From Alphaproteobacteria bacterium (lineage in GTDB: Bacteria; Pseudomonadota; Alphaproteobacteria; Micropepsales; Micropepsaceae): DNA of 64,000 nucleotides. The stretch covers positions 45,904 to 109,903 of the forward strand of contig CANJBZ010000008.1 of assembly GCA_947473475.1 (NCBI GenBank). The letters are read 5' to 3'. This document shows positions 24,470 to 31,912 of the stretch, in pieces; within the stretch, counting starts at the first letter, position 1; every line of letters starts with the position of its first letter. The notes beneath the pieces were generated by a model, which was not told the DNA's origin, did no database searches, and saw nothing but the letters and a program-made list of their open reading frames with translations. Position numbers and translations under genes: made by a program.

Positions 24470-25931
24470 CCCCCTGTTTGCCCGCTTGCATCAGCGCGGT
24501 GGTAATCACCGCGTCTCCGGGCCGCAGCGCGCCGGAGACGACCTGCGTAATCTTGCCATCGCTTAAACCCACCATGATGTCATGCGGCTTTGGCGTGTCG
24601 CCTTCCAGCACCCAAACACGCGCGGGGTGAGGCGTCGAGGAGACAGTAACGGGCTGCTCCGTCACGCCGCCCGTTATGCGCGCAGGTGCCGATGCCGATG
24701 CGTTCGGCGCAATAAATGCCGGATTGGGAGCTTTTGGCGCCGGGTATTTGGCCGCGATTTCAGCGGCGGGGCGAAACAACAGCGTCGCATTCGGAACGGT
24801 AAGCACGTCTTTTGCTTGCGCCAGAATGACCGCCACATCCGCGCTCATGCCCGGCCGCAGACTGCCGTCCGCATTTGCCGCCGATAACCTGACAGGATAC
24901 GTCGTCACAGTATCCACCCCATCCTTGCGAGCGATCGCAGACTGTACGCCGATGCTATCGAGCCGCGCCGCAAAGGTACGGTGCGGAAACGCAGGCACCG
25001 TGAACAGCGCCTGCTGCCCTGGGCGCAGCGGCCCGATTGCGCTTTCGGGAATATCTGCGGTCAGGTCAAATTCGGAGAAATTCGGAACCAGCGTGAACAA
25101 ACTTTGACCGCGCGCGACTCTGCGAATGCTGTCCGTGTTTTCAAGATTTGTTTGCAGAACGATGGCATCGAAAGGTGCGCGTATCTCCAGCCCATTCAAC
25201 GTATCGCGGGCTGCGGTTAGTCTGGTGCGAGCCGCAGCGAGCGCCGCACGCGCTTCGTCCGCCCGCGCAACCGCGCGCGTTACCCGCGCCGCGTCAGCAC
25301 CCGGAGGAGACCCATTCCCCGCCGCCATCATGGCGCGGGCTTCAGCAACATCGGCATCCGCGCGCTTGGCGGCGGATTCGTATGAGGCGATCTCGGCGGC
25401 GACACTGGCGGCCTGCTCCTGTGCGGTTTCAGACGACAGTTGCATCAGGACTTGCCCTTTGCGCACGCGGTCCCCGCTTTTAGCGGTCGCGTTTCCAAGC
25501 CTGCCGCCAACCTCGGCCACCACCTCCACAGCATCGCGCGCGGCAAGGCGACCCTGTGCGCGCGCCGTCACCGTGACCGTGGCTATATCGGCCTCGGCGA
25601 ACCCGTAAGTGATTTTCGGAGCGACCGGTCTGTAGGCCCACCAGAGCAGGGCAGCGAAAATCGCCACCACCACCAAAACCCCAACAACAACAGCAGCGCG
25701 GGCCCAAAACGACGACCGTGTATCTTGCGGCTGCGTCTCTTGGCGGCTGTCCACGTCATGATGTTGGCCTGGGTCCGAAGGGGTATCTCGCCCAGCAGCC
25801 TGCTTTTCTAAAGGCTTTTCTTGCGGCGTTTCGCCGGTCTCCCCAGACCAGGGAAGCTCCACCACGCCATCCTGGTCACGGGAAGGGGACGCCTTGTTGC
25901 GTGGTGGCCGCTCTGTGACGTCGCTGCTCAT
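24465..25931 (-). CDS. Efflux pump periplasmic adaptor (HlyD/MFP family)
   Basis: A 488-residue membrane fusion protein that would link an inner-membrane pump to an outer-membrane channel. It has a long polar cytoplasmic head (~70 residues), one membrane helix (AAVVVGVLVVVAIFAALLWW, about 76-95), a biotinyl-lipoyl half motif (VEVVAEVGGRLGNATAKSGD), a long alpha-hairpin (about 170-250), the second lipoyl half (LEIRAPFDAIVLQTNLENTD), and beta-barrel and membrane-proximal domains. No transporter or outer-membrane channel gene is adjacent, so it is an orphan here. The last codon overlaps repeat copy A, which may have replaced the native end. Confidence 0.85.
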   Translation of the reverse strand: MSSDVTERPPRNKASPSRDQDGVVELPWSGETGETPQEKPLEKQAAGRDTPSDPGQHHDVDSRQETQPQDTRSSFWARAAVVVGVLVVVAIFAALLWWAYRPVAPKITYGFAEADIATVTVTARAQGRLAARDAVEVVAEVGGRLGNATAKSGDRVRKGQVLMQLSSETAQEQAASVAAEIASYESAAKRADADVAEARAMMAAGNGSPPGADAARVTRAVARADEARAALAAARTRLTAARDTLNGLEIRAPFDAIVLQTNLENTDSIRRVARGQSLFTLVPNFSEFDLTADIPESAIGPLRPGQQALFTVPAFPHRTFAARLDSIGVQSAIARKDGVDTVTTYPVRLSAANADGSLRPGMSADVAVILAQAKDVLTVPNATLLFRPAAEIAAKYPAPKAPNPAFIAPNASASAPARITGGVTEQPVTVSSTPHPARVWVLEGDTPKPHDIMVGLSDGKITQVVSGALRPGDAVITTALMQAGKQGA

Positions 25932-26012
25932 GCGGGGGTATGTCTCCGAATGTCTGGAGACAAAACGCCCAAAGACGCGGCAGGGACCCCAGCAAAAGCG
26001 CGGCGCAGTCCC

Positions 26013-26273
26013 TCAGCGGTCATAGCCCCTGCGATTCGACCAGAACAGCAGAGCCATCAGGCCGCCACCGGCCACCATGGAAAACACGATTCCCAGCGAC
26101 AGGGCTATGTAGCCCTGCGTGCTGATTTCGGCATCGGTCAAATTCCAGCCGTAGAACATGAACCAGATGGCCGCCCCCAGAACGACGCCCATAGCGGCAA
26201 CCGCGAGACACCCCGCGACACCAAGAGACGCGCGCTTCGATTCGTGTACAGAGTTTTCCGGCATGAGGCTCAT
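26013..26273 (-). CDS. Small two-helix membrane protein, unknown
   Basis: An 86-residue protein with two predicted membrane helices (GCLAVAAMGVVLGAAIWFMF and YIALSLGIVFSMVAGGGLMA) and short charged ends. I do not recognise a family. It lies between the efflux adaptor and DUF1134 genes, on the same strand as the adaptor and 81 bases upstream of it, so the two could be co-transcribed. Confidence 0.6.
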   Translation of the reverse strand: MSLMPENSVHESKRASLGVAGCLAVAAMGVVLGAAIWFMFYGWNLTDAEISTQGYIALSLGIVFSMVAGGGLMALLFWSNRRGYDR

Positions 26274-26460
26274 TCGCTGAACTGCAAGACAATAGGAACA
26301 AACGAACCAGCGCGCTTTGCGTTCCCCCCGGTTCTCAAACCGTTCCTAAGCCTGCCTCAAAATTGCCCAAGCTGGTATGTTTAGTTGAGATTCGAATTTT
26401 GTGTCTGCGGAGACCCGTACAGGTTTGTCCGGCAGGCGCTGTTTTGGAAGGGAGCTTACG

Positions 26461-27063
26461 ATGAAAACTGGTGACCTCACGCGCGCCGCGTTCGCGGCAT
26501 TTTTCATTGGCATGTCCTTGGGCGTTTCTGCTCCCGCAGCGGCGCAAGCAGCAGCCGCGCACGACCCGCGCGACTCCGATACGTACAGCCCCGATGAGGT
26601 CGTCAAAGCCGGTTCGGATTTCTTCGGTGTGACGACCGAAGCGATGGCCAAGGCCGTTGAACAGGTCTTTTCCAAATATGGGCGGCCTAACGCCTACATC
26701 ACCGGCAGTGAAGGCGCCGGGGCGGTTATTGTCGGACTGCGATATGGGGATGGCAATCTCTACATCAAAGGGAGCGGCGCGCCGACGAAGGTGTTTTGGC
26801 AAGGGCCGTCCGTGGGCTTCGACTTCGGCGCCAACGCGTCGAAGGTTTTCACGCTGATCTATAACCTGCGCGACGCCGACAGCATTTTTGAGCGGTTTCC
26901 GGGCGTGGAAGGCAGCGCCTATTTCGTCGCCGGAATTGGCGTGAACTATCAGCAGAACGGACGTGTAATCCTGGCGCCGATGCGGACCGGCGTGGGACTG
27001 CGCGGGGCGGCAAACATCGGTTATCTGTCCTATTCGCGTGAACGCAACTGGCTGCCGTTCTGA
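26461..27063 (+). CDS. DUF1134 family exported protein
   Basis: A 200-residue secreted protein with a signal peptide (AAFAAFFIGMSLGVSAPAAA) and the DUF1134 core: EVVKAGSDFFGVTTEAMAKA, then GLRYGDGNLYIKGSGAPTKV and FWQGPSVGFDFGANASKVFT, resembling lipid-associated YSC84/SYLF-like folds. The role is unknown; the family is widespread in alphaproteobacteria. ATG 26461 follows GGAAGGGAG, so the in-frame upstream start at 26401 is unlikely. Confidence 0.85.
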   Translation: MKTGDLTRAAFAAFFIGMSLGVSAPAAAQAAAAHDPRDSDTYSPDEVVKAGSDFFGVTTEAMAKAVEQVFSKYGRPNAYITGSEGAGAVIVGLRYGDGNLYIKGSGAPTKVFWQGPSVGFDFGANASKVFTLIYNLRDADSIFERFPGVEGSAYFVAGIGVNYQQNGRVILAPMRTGVGLRGAANIGYLSYSRERNWLPF

Positions 27064-27081
27064 GAGGGCGAATAGCGAATA

Positions 27082-27125
27082 GTGAGTGGCGAGTAAGTGG
27101 GCTCACCGCTCACGACTCACTCACC
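27082..27125. terminator. GTGAGT-type inverted repeat between convergent genes
   Basis: GTGAGTGGCGAGTAAGTGG pairs imperfectly with the complement in CACCGCTCACGACTCACTCAC. It lies between the converging DUF1134 and exoD-like genes. A related element occupies the convergent junction at 51232-51309. It probably acts as a two-way terminator. Confidence 0.5.
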
Positions 27126-27773
27126 TCAGAGCGTGTGGATGATGAAGGAAAGTCCGTGGGCCAGGCCGAAAAGCACCAAGCCCAACACGATTGAACCCAG
27201 CAATCCGATGGCAGACCCGATCAGGATGGCAAGGCCGTCTCGCTCAATCAGGCCCAGCCCGATCAGCACCAGCCCAAGCGCAGGCAGATTGTGCGCAAAC
27301 GGAATTGGCAGCGTCGACACCAATGCGAGAATGATCGCGATGGCGCCAATGAAGCGCTCCGTATAGACGGTCGTGACCCACGACATCCGCGGCTTAAGCA
27401 GCCGCTCAAACCAGGAGAGAACGGAAGCCACTTTGGGGGCGATGGCCTTGAGCCAATGCGTTCCCACTCTGCGGCGCGCCAGGAAACCCGGAAGGATCAG
27501 ATGCTCGACCCCGAGCATCAGCTGAACCGCAAAAACCAGCGGCGGAATGCCGGTCGCGACGTTGCCGAACGGCACGGTTGAAGGAAGGATGTTCGGCAGC
27601 GCGAATATGGCGATCAAGACGCCAAGACCGCGGTCACCAAGACCCGAGACGATCTCCTCCAGCGTAACCCGGTCTGAATCCAAAGAATGCGCGAATGCCC
27701 GAAGGAGCTCAGACGTGCGCGTTGGCCTCACGCCGGGTTCGTGACCGATGTCCGCGTGCTGGTTCATTGTCAC
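27126..27773 (-). CDS. Exopolysaccharide synthesis ExoD family protein
   Basis: A 215-residue membrane protein of the ExoD family (LEEIVSGLGDRGLGVLIAIF, then ALPNILPSTVPFGNVATGIP and PLVFAVQLMLGVEHLILPGF, with carboxy-terminal helices). Rhizobial exoD is linked to exopolysaccharide and alkali tolerance, but biochemical function is unknown. Its start overlaps the secF stop by four bases, so it is translationally coupled to secF. Confidence 0.85.
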   Translation of the reverse strand: MTMNQHADIGHEPGVRPTRTSELLRAFAHSLDSDRVTLEEIVSGLGDRGLGVLIAIFALPNILPSTVPFGNVATGIPPLVFAVQLMLGVEHLILPGFLARRRVGTHWLKAIAPKVASVLSWFERLLKPRMSWVTTVYTERFIGAIAIILALVSTLPIPFAHNLPALGLVLIGLGLIERDGLAILIGSAIGLLGSIVLGLVLFGLAHGLSFIIHTL

Positions 27774-28735
27774 CTGGAACGGGCGGCGCCGCCTCCGGTC
27801 GCGGGCACAGTTTCCTCTCGGCTGACGTTTATCTGCGGCAGATAAATCAGCAGCGCCGAAGCGACGTAGATCGAGGAATAGGTGCCCACCACGATACCAA
27901 ACAGAATTGCCGCGGTGAAATCGAACAGGGTCGGTCCGCCAAACAGCAGAAGCGGTACGATGGAAATGGACGTCGTCACCGAGGTCAGCACGGTCCGCGT
28001 CAGGGTTTGGTTGGTCGAAAGATTGATGAGTTCGTGCAGGCCCATGCGCTTGTAACGCCGCCGGTTCTCACGGATGCGGTCGAAGACCACGACCGTGTCG
28101 TTCACCGAATAGCCCGCCAGTGTCAGCAGCGCGGCCACCGAGGACAGCGAGAAGTCCAAGTGCATAAGCGAATAAAGCCCGGCCGTGACGAACACGTCAT
28201 GGCCGGTTGCGAAAATTGCCGCCACGCCATACTGCCACTCAAACCGCACCGCGACATAAAGGCCGATCATCAGAACGGCGATGACCGTGGCCAGGATGCC
28301 GGCGTTCTTCAGCTCATCGGAAACCTTGGGGCCGACCACCTCGGTGCGGCGGAATGCGAAACCTTCACCCAGACCGCTGCGAATCCTGGTCACCACCTCC
28401 TGGTCGGAGGCAGGCGTGTTCATTTCCGGCTGAACGCGGATCAAGACGCAGGAATTGGCCGGCATCTCGCACTCGCCGCCGCCGAAATATTGAAGCTGCG
28501 CCTCGGCAAACCGAAGGCTGTCGATCTTGGTGCGCATTTGCGCAATGTCGATGCTCTTTGTGCCCTTCACCTCGACCAGCACGCCGCCCGTAAAGTCGAT
28601 GCCGAAGTTCAATCCGTAAAAAATGAGCGCGAACATGGCGATAGCCAGAAGCGCACCATCGATCGCGAAGGCGATAAAGCGCGCACCGACGAAGTCGATC
28701 TTGGTGTTATCTGGAATCAGCTTAAGCAGGCGCAT
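27770..28735 (-). CDS. secF: Protein translocase subunit SecF
   Basis: SecF works with SecD to use proton motive force in late steps of Sec export. The 321-residue protein has six membrane helices, the FGIDFTGGVLVEVKGTKS motif after helix 1, and the family signature LTLAGYSVNDTVVVFDRIRE around residues 215-240. The likely start is ATG 28735 (MRLLKLIPDNTKIDF), since the upstream in-frame extension is not protein-like. secD, normally directly upstream, is absent; the next gene upstream on this strand is a dioxygenase. Confidence 0.93.
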   Translation of the reverse strand: MRLLKLIPDNTKIDFVGARFIAFAIDGALLAIAMFALIFYGLNFGIDFTGGVLVEVKGTKSIDIAQMRTKIDSLRFAEAQLQYFGGGECEMPANSCVLIRVQPEMNTPASDQEVVTRIRSGLGEGFAFRRTEVVGPKVSDELKNAGILATVIAVLMIGLYVAVRFEWQYGVAAIFATGHDVFVTAGLYSLMHLDFSLSSVAALLTLAGYSVNDTVVVFDRIRENRRRYKRMGLHELINLSTNQTLTRTVLTSVTTSISIVPLLLFGGPTLFDFTAAILFGIVVGTYSSIYVASALLIYLPQINVSREETVPATGGGAARSR

Positions 28736-28910
28736 GCGGTATTCGATCCGATGAAGGCCCGTGGCGGGAGTTTTGACATAGCGGCAAAGCCCCGCCAAGC
28801 CAAGCGGCCCGCGATCAATCTAGGGCGCTTGGCTTTCGGAACGGTGAAAATTACATGGCTGTTACCAAGCCTGACGCGAACGTGTTGAGAATCGCGGTGG
28901 GACCGTGTGC

Positions 28911-29762
28911 CTAGAACGGGCGGTCCCCTGCAACCACAGTGCGGTGCATGGTGCGGACGTCGGGATAGGTAAAGCCCCCGGTCGCCTGATGGATCACCGA
29001 CCGGTTGTCCCACATCACCAGATCGCGGTCGGCCCATTTGTGCCGGTAGACGAATTCGGGGCGCACCTGATGGGCGAACAGCGCATCGAGGATCTCGTCG
29101 GCCTCGGCCTCCGGTAGCCCCTCAATCCCGATGGTGAAGCGGGGCGAAACATACAGCGCCTTTTTGCCCGTAACCGGGTGGGTGCGGACCATCGGCCAGA
29201 CCTGATCGGGGAGGACCTTCTGCTTTTCGTAGAAATCTTTCCCGTCCGGGCGGCGTGGCGAGACCGTCACGCGCTTGTTCTTGAGCTTGGAAACGGCGTG
29301 GATGCCCTTGAGCCCTGTGATCCGGCGCTTCATGTCGTTGGGAAGCGTCTCATAAGCGGCATACATATTGGCGAACTCGGTATCGCCGCCATGGTCGGGG
29401 TTCTTAATGGCGTAAAGGATCGTGGCCATGCTCGGAAAGTCCCGATGGGAAGAGTCCGAGTGCCAGAAATCGCCGCCGTCGATCAGGCCGATAGGCTTAC
29501 CGTCCTTCAGGTCGTTGGAAAGGACCAGCACCTCCGGGAAGTCCGGCACCGTGTAATGGGCGTTGAGTTGGTCTTCCAACGCGCCAAACCGCCGGGAAAA
29601 GGCAAGCTGCGCCGCCGGGGGCAAAGTTTGGTCGCGAACGACGAGAACCTGGTATTTAAGAAAGGCGTCGCGGATATGGGAAAAATCCGCATCACTAAGC
29701 GCATTCAAATCGGCGCCAACGACTTCCGCGCCCATGGCGGCGCCCAACGGTCTAATGTCCAT
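28911..29762 (-). CDS. TauD/TfdA family Fe(II)/2-oxoglutarate dioxygenase
   Basis: A 283-residue member of the TauD/TfdA family, which hydroxylates substrates such as taurine or aryloxyacetates using 2-oxoglutarate and Fe(II). The iron facial triad is visible as HSD in GGDFWHSDSSHRDFPS and the distal His in NRSVIHQATGGF; the 2-oxoglutarate region includes THPVTGKKALYVSPRFT. I place the start at ATG 29762 because GAGG lies six bases upstream; a TTG start 12 bases earlier is possible. It is divergent from the MBL gene. The substrate is not predictable. Confidence 0.87.
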   Translation of the reverse strand: MDIRPLGAAMGAEVVGADLNALSDADFSHIRDAFLKYQVLVVRDQTLPPAAQLAFSRRFGALEDQLNAHYTVPDFPEVLVLSNDLKDGKPIGLIDGGDFWHSDSSHRDFPSMATILYAIKNPDHGGDTEFANMYAAYETLPNDMKRRITGLKGIHAVSKLKNKRVTVSPRRPDGKDFYEKQKVLPDQVWPMVRTHPVTGKKALYVSPRFTIGIEGLPEAEADEILDALFAHQVRPEFVYRHKWADRDLVMWDNRSVIHQATGGFTYPDVRTMHRTVVAGDRPF

Positions 29763-29895
29763 AATCGGCCTCAATAGCTGTGCCAGGATTTCAACAACCC
29801 GCCGCGGCAGAACGCAAGGCGCTTTGCGAGACGGAGGGGGCGCTGCCGCCCGCCAACTACGCTATGCTGGCCGCACGTGCCTTCCGGAGGGAACA

Positions 29896-30834
29896 ATGAA
29901 ACCGGCTTTCTTGTCTTTCGCAGTCGCGGTAGCGGCGGCCGCGCTACCCGCCGCCGCTTACGCCCAAATCGACTACGCCGCCATCCAGATCGTAACCGAC
30001 AAGATGGCGCCTAACCTCTACATGCTCTCCGGTTCGGCGGGGGCCGACCGGAACCATCAGGACGCGGCCGGCGGACGTATCGGCGTGCTCGCGGGCCCCG
30101 ACGGTGTGCTGATGGTGGATTCGCAGTACGGGCAGATCAGCGAGAAAGTGCTGGCCGCTGTTAAACTGATCGCTAGCGGGCCGATCCGCTACCTGGTGAA
30201 TTCGCACATCCATATCGACCACACCGGCGGCAATGCGTTTTTCGCCAAACAAGGCGCCGTCATCTACGCCCGCGAAGAACTGCGCGAGGAGATGCTGCGC
30301 GCACCCGCACGCGATCCCGCCAATCTGCCGGTCATCACCTATGGCATGGGCGCGCCGGTCAAAATCCGCATGAACGGCGAGGTTGTCGACCTCATCCCGG
30401 TGCGGGCGGCCCATACCGGCGGCGACACGATGATCCGTTTCGAAAACGCCAACATCATCATGATCGGCGATTTCTACCGCAACTTTGGCTACCCCTATAT
30501 CGACACCGCCAATGGCGGCTCGCTGAAGGGGATGCTGGAAGGGCTGGACATGCTCGGTAAGCTCGCCGGGCCGGACACGAAATTGGTGCCGGGCCACGGT
30601 ACGCTAATTACCCGCGCCGATCTGATCCCCTATCGCGAGATGATCGTCGCTGTGCGCGACAAGGTGGCTGCAATGGTTGGCCAGGGTGCAACGCTGCAGC
30701 AAGTGCTCGCCGCCAAAGTCACCGCCCCCTTCGACGCGAAAGTCGAGGGCGGGCTGTTGGCCGCCGGCGCCCAAGGCACCAGCGCCGACCGCTTTGTGAC
30801 GGAAGTGTATGAAGAGCTGAAACGGGGAGCTTAA
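29896..30834 (+). CDS. Secreted MBL-fold metallo-hydrolase
   Basis: A 312-residue exported protein with a signal peptide (MKPAFLSFAVAVAAAALPAA) and a metallo-beta-lactamase fold. The zinc motif is HIHIDHTGG (about residues 113-121), with a further His in VRAAHTGGDTMI, an Asp in IGDFYRN and the last His in VPGHGTL. Family members of this type hydrolyse varied esters, thioesters or lactones. GGAGG lies before the ATG. It is divergent from the dioxygenase gene and convergent with the Tat-exported amidohydrolase. Confidence 0.88.
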   Translation: MKPAFLSFAVAVAAAALPAAAYAQIDYAAIQIVTDKMAPNLYMLSGSAGADRNHQDAAGGRIGVLAGPDGVLMVDSQYGQISEKVLAAVKLIASGPIRYLVNSHIHIDHTGGNAFFAKQGAVIYAREELREEMLRAPARDPANLPVITYGMGAPVKIRMNGEVVDLIPVRAAHTGGDTMIRFENANIIMIGDFYRNFGYPYIDTANGGSLKGMLEGLDMLGKLAGPDTKLVPGHGTLITRADLIPYREMIVAVRDKVAAMVGQGATLQQVLAAKVTAPFDAKVEGGLLAAGAQGTSADRFVTEVYEELKRGA

Positions 30835-30837
30835 ACC

Positions 30838-30972
30838 CACCCTCCCCCTTGAGGGGGGGTCGAAATTGCGAGAGCGCAGCGAAGCAATTTCGGGGAGGGG
30901 ACACGTAGCGGCCGAGCTCCCCTCCCCGAAGTCGCTACGCGACTTCGACCCTCCCTCAAGGGGAGGGTAGTT
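30838..30972. repeat. GC-rich palindromic intergenic element 1
   Basis: Outer arms CCACCCTCCCCCTTGAGG and the complement near 30950-30968 enclose inner stems around GTCGAAATT/GACTTCGAC. It sits between two convergent genes and may act as a terminator. Similar elements occur at 37264, 38653, 41533, 42472 and 63801. Confidence 0.7.
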
Positions 30973-30973
30973 A

Positions 30974-31912
30974 TCAGAACCGGTACAGGCGCAACGGTGT
31001 ATCGACCAGGATCGTTTTGCGCGTTGCCGCATCGGGTACCCAATCGGCGAGCACGCGAATCAGGTTGGGATTGTCGACCACGTGGTAGGGCGTGATCTCG
31101 GTCAGCGGGCGGCCGGGAAACTGATCCGGGTGCGGCCAATTGGTGCCCCACAACATGCGATCGGGCCGCGCCTCAACAAGCGCATGCGCGATCGGCAGCA
31201 TGTCGGACCAATCCTTGGTCTTCGAGCGATTGTACGGCGCGGACAGCTTTACATAGGCGTTGCCTGACTTCAGCAGATCAAACAGCGCGGTAATGCCGTC
31301 TTGCTTCATACCGGCCCCGCCGTCGGCGCCCGCGAAATGATCGAGTACCACCGGCACCTTCAACGTCGCCATCGCCGGAAACATGGGCGCAATGGCCGTG
31401 AGATTGCCGACAATTTCGATATTCCATCCCAGCGGTGCAAAGCGCGGCGCGAAGGCCATGAGCGCTTCCGGCGCGGTCTTCGCATTGTAACGCGCACCGA
31501 CGGCCAAACGGATGCCGCGAACACCGGCGGCATCCAGCCGCTTCAGCTCTGCATCGGAAACATTTAACGGCAGCACCGCAATGCCGCGCGCCGAGCCTTG
31601 CAATTCGCCCAGCGCATCGACCATGCAGCGATTGTCCTCGGCGTAGACGCTCGGCGTCACCAGCACGTTGCGCGCGGTGTGAACTTGCGTCCGCAGCGCC
31701 TTCAACTGCGCGACGTCGGCCTGCGGCGGCGTATAGGCGCGATCCGCCGCATACGGATATTTCGCCAGCGAGCCCATGACGTGGTTGTGGCAATCCACCG
31801 CGCCCGCGGGCATGTCCGGTGCAGCGGCTGCAGCGCGCGCATGACCAGGAAGTGCCGATGCTGCAAGGGCCGCGCCGGCAAGCGCCGTGAAGTCACGTCT
31901 ATTGAACGTCAT
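30974..31912 (-). CDS. Tat-exported amidohydrolase (PDC hydrolase-like)
   Basis: A 312-residue amidohydrolase of the amidohydrolase_2 type, which includes 2-pyrone-4,6-dicarboxylate lactonase. A twin-arginine signal (NRRDFTALAGAALAASALPG) is followed by the metal motif VDCHNHVMG (about 40) and the carboxy-terminal LWGTNWPHPDQF. Relatives hydrolyse lactones in aromatic acid breakdown. Its start overlaps the stop of the molybdenum hydroxylase gene (ATGA), so the two are translated together. Confidence 0.85.
   Translation of the reverse strand: MTFNRRDFTALAGAALAASALPGHARAAAAAPDMPAGAVDCHNHVMGSLAKYPYAADRAYTPPQADVAQLKALRTQVHTARNVLVTPSVYAEDNRCMVDALGELQGSARGIAVLPLNVSDAELKRLDAAGVRGIRLAVGARYNAKTAPEALMAFAPRFAPLGWNIEIVGNLTAIAPMFPAMATLKVPVVLDHFAGADGGAGMKQDGITALFDLLKSGNAYVKLSAPYNRSKTKDWSDMLPIAHALVEARPDRMLWGTNWPHPDQFPGRPLTEITPYHVVDNPNLIRVLADWVPDAATRKTILVDTPLRLYRF

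Noticed and set aside
27695..28888. 397-codon plus-strand frame across secF
   Set aside because: It lies antisense to a clear SecF and resembles no protein family.
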